Part shown: positions 54,430 to 64,000 of the stretch, piece by piece
Numbering within the stretch: the first letter of the stretch is position 1
Layout of the letters: each line of letters starts with the position of its first letter
Assembly (NCBI GenBank): GCA_037178675.1
Contig: JAYMGJ010000048.1
Coordinates: forward strand, 62,001-126,000
Origin: Scleroderma bovista
Taxonomy: Eukaryota; Basidiomycota; Agaricomycetes; Boletales; Sclerodermataceae
DNA: 64,000 nt
Direction of reading: 5' to 3'
Made by a program: the position numbers and the translations under genes
The notes under the pieces: model-generated
Told to the model about the DNA's origin: nothing
Database searches by the model: none
Seen by the model: only the letters and a program-made list of their open reading frames with translations

Positions 54430-55824
54430 TTATAAAATTGTGACGTATGCACTGGCATAACTCACGCTGGAGTCCCTTACGCTGTGACATTTACTGCTTT
54501 GCTCATAACGCACCCACTCGACCTTGGCGCGTTTCCCATTCTTCTCCAGCTCGGAGAGAGCACCGAGCAACACACCAATTGGGTGCCTGCCACATATAGT
54601 GTTGCCTGTACGGTCGAGATACTCTGAAAACTTCGTGTGAGATTGGGCCGCGGGTGCTTCGACCTCCGATTTCGGTGGGACGGTAAGGGTGTCCATGGCT
54701 TCGTGGTCGAGGTCGGAGATGGATAAGTGGATGGGTCGCTGTAACAGGTCACATGGTTGAGGTCCATAACTCTTCAACCGCACGCCAGCAACACTGCTAG
54801 GAAGTGGTTCGGGATAGTAGAAGGTGTAGCGGAAACGAGTACCCCTATAAAGGAGTCAAAAAAAACGCGCTGAATCAACACGGATACTTGCCAATGGCAG
54901 AAGTCACTTGAAACTACGAAGAAATTGCTCGGATCGGCAAGGTATGGTGCCAGAATGCTACCATACTCGGCTTCTTGGGCTTTGCTGATCGCTCCCACCA
55001 AGATCGGCACCACCGTAACGTCACAGCTAAACCAAATAGTATAAGAAGGAACAAATGGGAGAGAGTGAATGGACATACCCATGGAATGTGAGATATACAT
55101 ATGGGAGATGCATCTCGATACTGTGTTCATCCTCGTCCGTGTCGACCTTCATGGTTCGGAATATCCCTGTCTTCAATAGCTCTTTGTTGACTGAAAGCGG
55201 TTTTCAAAAGCACAAAGAAAGGAATCTAATCACTCACTCGCTTTATCGATGCGCAATCTACCCAGAGGTGTATCATAATAATCACAATCGGAAACTTCAC
55301 AGCGAGTGAGATAGACATGGTGAGACGGCCCAAGGATGAACACCCGTTTTCTGGAAAGACCGTCATCGGGGAATCAACCCGCAAACGCAGGAACTATTCA
55401 CATGCCAGTGGTGTCGATTGATTTGTACGCCCATGCAGCAGCCTGCCCAGAGTACGAATAACCTGCATGCCTGCGGTTGAAGCGTCATCAGGCTTGAAGG
55501 GATAACTATAGTTCACGTTATGAACGTACGGAGCGATGATGGCCTTGCATCCTGCAACAGGAGGATCGTACCCCTGCTCTTCTGTGGGTTTCACGGCAGC
55601 CAGCCATTCGCTCAGCTCCTGCCTGAGCTGATTATCTGTAATGGATCGATATGAGGTCGTGATCGCGCTGATCCACAGAACGCACCATCTCCCGAGTACC
55701 ACGAACCAGCGTGTGTCGCACGTCTGCGTGAAATGAGTTCCTTGAGACATGAAATGCTTGGGTATACCTCACCGAAGGGTGCCCATGGTTGTTGGAATGG
55801 AGTGTAGAAAGAATCAGGAGGCAT
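54430..55824 (-). CDS. MHO1: MEMO1 family protein (Mho1)
   Basis: Conserved metal-binding protein of the MEMO family (extradiol dioxygenase-like fold). The N-terminal block is [14 protein letters not shown], then [19 protein letters not shown]. An intron removes the poorly conserved tail of the long frame and gives [20 protein letters not shown], then [20 protein letters not shown] and YDTPLGRL. Later blocks are [20 protein letters not shown] with DFCHWG-like Trp, [20 protein letters not shown] and [12 protein letters not shown], ending [10 protein letters not shown] at 54430. The His in APHAG, HH in PSHH and the Cys-Gly-Arg motif are family marks. The start is less sure: the only in-frame ATG is at 55824 and may need another small intron. 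Confidence 0.88.
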
Positions 55825-55926
55825 GCCAGCTCATGGGAAACTTCCCAGTGTGTCATAATTATATGGCATTTGCACATGAACATAATTGCATGTTGACAAT
55901 CTCCATGAAGTACATCAAAAAAGTAT

Positions 55927-56469
55927 CTACTCCTCCGACCGTAGCCGTGCTGCAGCGTTTGTTACTTTGATCCCAAGAGCTTTTGCTCTATGACACCAGG
56001 AACATCAGACTCTAGCCATATAGATCATGCATTCGATGTTACCTCTCAAGAATCAGAGCGCGGTTTCGGCTGCTGACATTGTGTGCAATCTCTGCAGCGT
56101 AGGTTTTATTGTGCATAAGGAGGATCTCGACCTCCTTGACATTGCTGACAAGGAATTTCTTGAGGCCGTTGGGCATGAGATGGCGGGTCTGCAAAAAACA
56201 AATTGCAGTGGATTCTGGAAAAGTGAATTGAGCAGCGCACCTTCTTGTTGCTCCCATAACCGATCTTGGGCATGGGAAGCTGGCCCTTGAACCGGCGCCT
56301 CACTCTGTTATCGATACCTTTGGGTTTCCGCCATGCCTCTTTGACACTGTGGTAACGATCGGATTGATGACGCCTAATTGAGGTATAAGTGCGCGTTCAG
56401 ACGAGCGTGGCAGAGGACGAACTTGAATGGCTTGGTGCGCTTCTTGACGATAGGGATCTTAATGGCCAT
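55927..56469 (-). CDS. RPL32: Cytosolic ribosomal protein eL32
   Basis: Large-subunit ribosomal protein. ATG at 56469 ([16 protein letters not shown]). After an intron comes [20 protein letters not shown], then [20 protein letters not shown]. After a second intron come [20 protein letters not shown] and [20 protein letters not shown]. After a third comes [19 protein letters not shown], with stop at 55927-55929. Four exons, typical for a ribosomal gene, and full length. Confidence 0.96.
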
Positions 56470-56963
56470 AGCGGTCTGTGAGCAACAGCATCAGCACTCA
56501 CTCCATCTGATCACAAGACTGCTCATCCAGCGCCTTTGAGCCGGGAACACTGCTGCGAGCGAGACGAACAGCAAACAGTCGCAAGAAGATGTCGGGCTAG
56601 ACGTTAGGCAGTCATACTCACAGATTTCGTTCTTGAGGATCGACCGGCTTTGCTCGACGGAGACAAGAGTTTGTCGAGAGAGGATGTGCACAAACAAATG
56701 TCAACAAGAGGCTATGCTAAACCAAGTCCTTCGTCTCAGCTGGTCTTCATTCGAATATCCACTAGGTTGTGATCCTAGGGCCATATTAGCACAAGGACGC
56801 CGACGACACTGCTCTGGCAGCGGTGGACACTGGATTTTGTTCCTTTCATAGAATAGCGTGAGAACCGTCTCTGTGGAGTGCTTATGAGCAGACGCCAGTA
56901 AGTGGCCGACCCTCCATTGCCTTTCTGTCTTTCGACTTCCTTGGTCTCTCTCACTTGTCATCT
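56470..56963. other. Divergent intergenic region RPL32 / PAS-kinase-like gene
   Basis: 494 bp between start codons. Probably contains leader exons and introns of both genes. No other gene supported. Confidence 0.35.
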
Positions 56964-58881
56964 ATGCTGGCTGAGACATCATTCGATCGCACCCTGGATG
57001 ACGACGACTGGCTTGCTCCTCCTCCTCCGTCCAAGTTACACCGGACGGCGAGCGTTGAAAATAGTTGGGGTGTCACTTGCATCGGGCGTGGTTTCGATTG
57101 GAACACAAAGGTCGACGATCATCCAACATCCCGCCACAGTCCCGAGCCCCAGACGCCCCCGAATGAATCCCTTTATCGTGAACCTGTTCACCCCGCAAGT
57201 CCAGTTCGAAGATCCCCGGCAGTTTCTCCTATCTTAATCGTCCCTCCTTGTCAGCCGGCTGCTCCTGGCCTGGAACCATCGAAAATACATCCTCCCTCTT
57301 CCACCGCACGGCCCTCCGATCCCCCGGTCTTCAGTTCACCGTCATCCACTTCCCCGATCAGGTCTTATAGCCCCTCGTCTTCCGTTCCGTTCAGCCCATC
57401 GGATTCTTGCCGTCCTCCTCGGTCTCCCACTCACCCCCGACCGCGGCGGCGGTCTTCGCAGCAGCGCGTATCTCTCATTGCTGGGCGCGTTTCCATTGCA
57501 CCCATGGATCCACCTTCGGCTTCCCTTCCAATGCCACAGATATTGCGTCGCTCAGGAAGTTCCGGAAATTTAATTTCGTCCGTCGCCAGTACAAGGCCTC
57601 CAACACCTGTATCCGAGGCACAGCCGGTTTCAAATAAAAAGACAATATCTGATTTCTTCATCGAGGGCGATCTTGGCCGTGGAGCTTATGGCCTTGTGAA
57701 ACGTGCCCGCGAATACAACTCAGACGGATCGCTTGGGGTGAGGACAGCCTGGCACTCTCAAACTTTCAACCTCACACAATCATAGCAACCTATAGTGATC
57801 AAGCAGATCATCAAGTCTCGGATTCTAGCCGATTGTTGGAAACGTCACCACCAATATGGCACCATACCAATAGAAATCTTTGTCATGTCCGTCATATCCT
57901 CCACCTCATTCATGCTTCCTCCTGTACGTGCATGGGACCCGAGCCGACTCACTCACTCTCCGCCTAAAATCGGACCTAACGAGTACTGGGAAGAGGGAAA
58001 AATCATCAAGGGACACCCCAATATTTGTGCTATATTGGACTTCTTCGAAGATACCCACTACTATTACCTCGTTCTACCGTCGACCGTACCTGAACGGCTG
58101 CCGGGCCAACCATCGCCTCCAACTGATTTATTTGATCTTGTCGAATCCTACCCAGGTGGTCTCCCCCCCGCGCAAATCCGCAGCTATTTGGGACAACTTG
58201 CAGATGCACTATGTTTTCTTCATTCTCATGGTATCGGCAAGTCTTTGAACTTTCGTTCTCTGACCAGTGCCCCTTACTTGTCGTGCAGTGCATCGTGATG
58301 TCAAGGACGAAAACGTCGTCCTTGGACCCGAGGGAAGGTGTGTTCTTATCGACTTCGGGAGCTCAGGACTTGTCAGAAGGAATGGTTGGGATACCTTTAG
58401 TGGGACGTGAGTCTGTGGACAGTCCTGTGTTTACTTGCTATTCACTGGCTGGCTAAGTCTGGACTATGCAGGGCCTGAGATTCTCCGAGGTGAGCGTTAC
58501 CACGGAAAGGAGCAAGACGTTTGGGCTTTTGGGGTCGTGGCATACGTTCTTCTCGTGGGTGAATGCCCGTTCCTCACGGCCGCTGAGGCACAGGAAGGTC
58601 TAGAGTCTCCGTTTGCCAACGCGTCTATCGCGTTAGATGAGCGATGTGGCGATGACAAATCGGGAGAAGGTGAGGAAGCCGATGGGGGTGGGGCACTAGG
58701 GGATGCTGCAGCCCTTGTGAAAGCGTGCCTCCAGGTTGTTGTCCATGCCCGGCCAACGTTTGAAAATATCCTTGAATGTCGATTCCTGAGCGGAAATTAT
58801 GGATGGGGAATGCAGAGTCCGTATGGGAGTCAGCGACCTCTCTCTCCAAAGCCGAGCGCGTTTCCAACATGCATCAATTGA
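56964..58881 (+). CDS. Ser/Thr kinase of the PAS-kinase (Psk) type, without a visible PAS domain
   Basis: ATG at 56964 (MLAETSFDRTLDDDDWLAPP). About 220 residues of Pro/Ser-rich sequence precede the kinase domain. The P-loop is GDLGRGAYGLVKRA, the ATP Lys is in PIVIKQIIKSRI, the catalytic loop is VHRDVKDENVVLG, the metal motif is LIDFGSSG, and the activation segment ends in LDYAGPEILRGERYHGKEQD, then VWAFGVVAYVLLVGECPF. The kinase resembles PAS kinases, regulators of sugar storage and translation in yeast, including SRILADCW and GTIPIEIFVMSVIS. No PAS domain can be seen in the N-terminal part. Six or so introns; stop 58879-58881. Confidence 0.82.
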
Positions 58882-59245
58882 TTATCACCCAAGACAACGA
58901 GGCTTGTGGCAAGTTGTTATCTGATCTTCTCTTCGTCCTGAAAGCCGTTGCTCAAGCTCAACCGTATATTATCGCAAGCCCACGACCATCCACAGCTAGC
59001 ACAGGATGTAGAATTCGACTGTATTTACTACTCTGTGCAATATCAACGTGGAGCGGAGTCATCCTGACTGCTGAGCAAGCCACTCGGCCCGGGTGATGCC
59101 GAGCGGAGTTGCGGGTACTTATCAGTTTATCATTATCGATTTGGCATCGATAAAAATTTCAAGGTATAACTAAAAACACCTGCCCAATCTTTCTTTCTCC
59201 CGTACCATCACCTCCTCTCCCTCTTTCTTTTTTCTGTACTGTTAA
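58882..59245. promoter_or_regulatory. Promoter and pyrimidine-rich leader of TEF1
   Basis: Region between the kinase stop and the leader-intron donor. The stretch 59188-59240 is strongly C/T-rich (ctttctttctcccgt; ctctttctttttt), as is usual just upstream of highly expressed fungal genes. Confidence 0.5.
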
Positions 59246-61152
<1,907 letters not shown>

Positions 61153-61363
61153 ATGACTGTAGAAGTACTGTAGCAATCTTCTCTCTTTGTGACTCTTCCT
61201 GTTTCTTTACGTCCCTCACGGTATACATACCTGCAAGCTTCTCTTCACTTTCTTGTATGCACATTAATGAAGGCAGTGGGATCTTATCTCCCGCTCACGC
61301 AGGCGCCCAAATGAAAAATAAAAATGAGGTGCCTAACATTGTGAGTGACATGACCCGATCATC

Positions 61364-62814
61364 TTAACAAACATGCTCTGCCCTCTGTCCCTGTTCGAAC
61401 CGCGGACCTAGATCACGTCCAACGGTCCTCTCAAACACCTCCATCATAAACGTGAATAAGGACCTAGTGAGCGCGGCGTCCCACCTGCCCTTGGATGATT
61501 CATCACGAATGAAAGCGTGCTGAGCCTGTACCTCCAAGAACTGCGATGCAGCAATGTCAAAACTTTGTTGAAAAACTAAAATCAGTTGCATACAGAACAC
61601 GGAACGTTCGCGTTTTCGAGAGTTTCTCTGATTAGGTCACGCCCAGCGCGCGGGACATGGGTATCCTGGGTCATGTCTCAGTGGATAGGAGTCAAAACAG
61701 AACTCGGGCTAACTTGTTTGCCAAAGATCATCTTCAAATTCACGGATAAAGATCATGGATCACTTTGTTAACCCTGAGTTATATGTGACGCACCACAAGC
61801 TCTCCCTTGTTTGTCATGTCGCCATTGCGGACACGCTCCAGTGAGTCGTCCCTCTTGCCTTTCCCGAGGGTGGAACCATGTATGTCCGTCGCAAAGAAAC
61901 ACACTGAGGATAGGACCCTGGCATCAAAGGCAGCCTGAAGTGGACAGGTACCGTAAGCATGTTGTCGTCAATCGCAAAACATATACTATACTCGGAATGC
62001 CTGGGTAAGTAGAGATCAGCCGTTGCGGGGGGAGAAAGGAGAATGACGGACTAGATGGCCACCAAGGCACATGCCTGTCGCTGGGAATTTGTGCATCAGA
62101 TTCCGACGATGTATGTATATTGCCAGGATTATTGCTGACCTGCGATGCGACCACTGCAAACTGGGAGAGAACACAGTAGATCGACAGCAAGGGTTGCATC
62201 CTAATTGTGTTAGGTGCATTTCCAAGATTGCATCAAAAGCGGAGGCGTACCTCGTCATATGCTTCTACAGTTTTCTCGATCTTTGAACATATCACAACTG
62301 TAGCGAGCGCAGAATGATAGCAACAAACTCACTTTATACTTGTTACCTCGGTCAGTCCCTGTGCCAGGGAGTCAGCTTAGCGCCAACGCGAACAGAACGC
62401 CCGACCTTCCGTGTCATAGGGGATCGGCTCGGGCCCTTCGAATTCATGGAAGCTCGATGGACACGCTGGATATTCTAAGTGTGTCTCCGCTGATATGTGA
62501 TTCATTAGGCATACCGACGACATAGCCATGGCTGGCAATTTGTCCAGCAAATCTCTCCACAGGACCGGTCACTTGATATATCTCGCTGCCAGGTTGAGAT
62601 CGTACCAGACAGCTGGATCAAGCACTGCATATACCTGAAACACACAACACCTGTCCTCATTCTCGTTGGATCTGTGTCGATTCATCATGGATCACATACC
62701 TGGGAACTTGGCTTGGGGGTAGTTAGGCACCACTGGAGAGATCACGAAAATGCGGATCGGCCGCTCGTTGTTGAGCTTGCTGGGTACATCGTGGTAGGCT
62801 TTGGTGATCAGCAT
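61364..62814 (-). CDS. Dienelactone hydrolase family protein
   Basis: Alpha/beta hydrolase of the DLH family (carboxymethylenebutenolidase-like). ATG at 62814 ([20 protein letters not shown]). Blocks are [71 protein letters not shown] and [14 protein letters not shown]. The nucleophile Cys is in MCLGGHLAFR, the Asp in [19 protein letters not shown] and the His in [20 protein letters not shown], so the Cys-Asp-His triad is complete. The end is [18 protein letters not shown] (stop 61364-61366). About ten very short exons. The second/third exon join near 62570-62700 is unresolved. Natural substrate unknown. Convergent with TEF1. Confidence 0.85.
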
Positions 62815-63095
62815 GGCGACAAGGTACTGTACGATGGAACGTGGAATCAGTAGTACTGGGCGTTTGTAGCGACAAGCTTAAACTTGGTAGTGCTGGTACG
62901 TAGGAAAAGGAACGGCTCTGGGGGAGACTAATCCACTTCCGATCCTTGGCATGTTCGTAAGGGACGACGTTGACATCCACAGGCACACTGGCAAACGTGC
63001 GACTGAGTGCTGAAGGGTCTCTAACCTTGGCATCCAATGGACACGTCTCTGCATCGTACCGCGACTATCTCTGCCTCTTTTCCATCCCTGCTGCC
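62815..63095. promoter_or_regulatory. Divergent promoter of the DLH and GNAT-like genes
   Basis: 281 bp between start codons. A minus-strand frame (about 62880-63037) stays open but has no ATG in frame and does not look like a DLH N-terminus. I treat it as leader sequence. Confidence 0.4.
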
Positions 63096-64000
63096 ATGAG
63101 CGTACCGAACGCTCAGATTCGCCCATATCGACCTGACGATGACAAGGTGGTGAAGTTTGCTCTCGGAATGGCACACACGGAGGGACTGGCGGTCGCCAAC
63201 CGACGAGGTATGTATCTTCTTTTTCTTCAACATCAACCACTAATACGATGAAACAAGCTGCGTTGCACCCTTTGACTCTAAGCATATGGGTAGCATTGTC
63301 GTGCGTCATGATAGAGTACTTTAGTTGGTGGCCAAATCCTGAGCACGGCTTCTTGGGGTGGCTGTCTCCCGTGCCTGCGTTTGCGTGCTGGGCAGTTCCG
63401 ATCTTGTCTTTGATCGACTGGTGGGTCCGTCTCTGTCGATTGGGATACATTTTCTCAGTGTCGGGGTGTAGGATCAACCGTCCCTACTTCGAGGACGTTG
63501 CGTCGGATACCCTCCGCAGGCCTGATGTCGCTGACATACAAGAATATTACGCCCGTTCCCCTTCGTCGGGATTTTTTGTCCTGGAGTACGATGGCAGGAT
63601 TATCGGACTCATCGCAGTTGATGCCTCCGAGGATTCCCAGTCGGACAAGAACTCTGTGAGAACAGGCGAGATTGAGAAAACGATCCAGGAGAAAAAACGG
63701 GACTCAAGCATGACATCCTCGACGGCCACAATTTCCCATATATTTGTCGAGAACCCCTTCAGGAACGCTGATGTACAGGATGATCTGGTTTCATTTGCAA
63801 CTGATTACGCTTTCACCACATCAAGTGATTTGAAGGAAATAAAAGTAATCACCTCATCTCTCCTCGGCTACGTGCAGAGGTCTCTTCGCCACTCCAAGTT
63901 CACGACAGACGAGGTTGTTGGGAGAGTAGGAATATACAGATGGAAGATGCAAGCCATGAGCTTGAAAAGAGAGCAATGGGAGAAATCGAGGGGAAAAGGA
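63096..64000 (+). CDS. GNAT-like acetyltransferase with membrane segments (3' end cut by window edge)
   Basis: ATG at 63096 (MSVPNAQIRPYRPDDDKVVK) begins like an N-acetyltransferase domain (IRPYRPDDDKVVKFALGMAH). One intron (gtatgt donor, aacaag acceptor) follows NRR. Then come two hydrophobic segments (LTLSIWVALSCVMIEYFSW; VPAFACWAVPILSLIDWW), which split the domain, then FFVLEYDGRIIGLIAVDA, a long charged insert and ISHIFVENPFRNADVQDDLV, the expected acetyl-CoA loop region, in which the usual Arg/Gly loop is poorly kept. The frame is open to 64000. This arrangement, a GNAT domain interrupted by a membrane hairpin, occurs in fungal hypothetical proteins. Substrate unknown. Confidence 0.65.

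Noticed and set aside
56491..56697. Minus-strand frame upstream of RPL32
   Set aside because: Lies in the 5' region of a ribosomal protein gene whose ATG is clear at 56469. No conserved content.
62878..63054. Additional first exons for the dienelactone hydrolase (a frame open upstream of 62814)
   Set aside because: DLH proteins of this type begin at MLI-like sequence. The upstream frame has no ATG in frame and needs a 38-nt intron, shorter than any other here.

Overview
This window is nuclear DNA of a filamentous basidiomycete, most likely a mushroom-forming agaricomycete. Genes are dense and on both strands. Almost every one is split by several GT-AG introns of about 47-60 nt. The protein set is a fungal housekeeping set, including Pil1, Ssh4, Stm1, Snf4, Spp1, Med5, Mtm1 and a PAS-kinase-like kinase. 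I see no transposon, CRISPR array, plasmid or viral gene. Exon limits were read by eye from splice signals, reading phase and recalled family motifs; no search was run. Start codons were checked to be ATG.

Layout. 1-11.6 kb: eIF3h (cut by the left edge), a CDF zinc transporter, a probable Mediator subunit 5, a GRIP-domain golgin and PEX14. 11.6-16.2 kb: mitochondrial EF-Tu, glycine-cleavage H protein, complex I ESSS subunit, splicing factor SPF30. 17.1-19.0 kb: two unrecognised genes, head to head and related to each other. 19.2-24.5 kb: RIO2 kinase, NAA40 acetyltransferase, a GH3-family amide synthetase. 24.7-34 kb: eisosome protein Pil1, eIF4E, mitochondrial carrier Mtm1, a PX-SNARE, AMPK gamma subunit Snf4, Rsp5 adaptor Ssh4. 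34.2-41.3 kb: AspRS, aspartate aminotransferase, a doubtful small gene, an unknown protein, a four-span membrane protein. 42.5-47.3 kb: a 3-ketoacyl-CoA thiolase ending in SKL, mitochondrial L32, complex I NDUFA5, Stm1-like protein. 47.8-64 kb: COMPASS subunit Spp1, LSM1, an intron-containing tRNA-Ser(UGA), a TFC7-type histidine phosphatase, MEMO1, RPL32, a PAS-kinase-like kinase, eEF1A, a dienelactone hydrolase and a GNAT-like membrane protein cut by the right edge.

There are no operons, but many divergent pairs share very short intergenic regions (60-90 bp). Several of these involve nuclear genes for mitochondrial proteins (L32m/NDUFA5, PEX14/TUF1, ESSS/SPF30). Two places stand out. One is the tRNA-Ser gene whose 3' end lies 11 nt before the start codon of a gene related to the TFIIIC subunit Tfc7, which suggests self-regulation through the tRNA A and B boxes. 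The other is the divergent paralogue pair at 17.1-19.0 kb, which shares a domain I cannot assign and has matched TATTTAA boxes.
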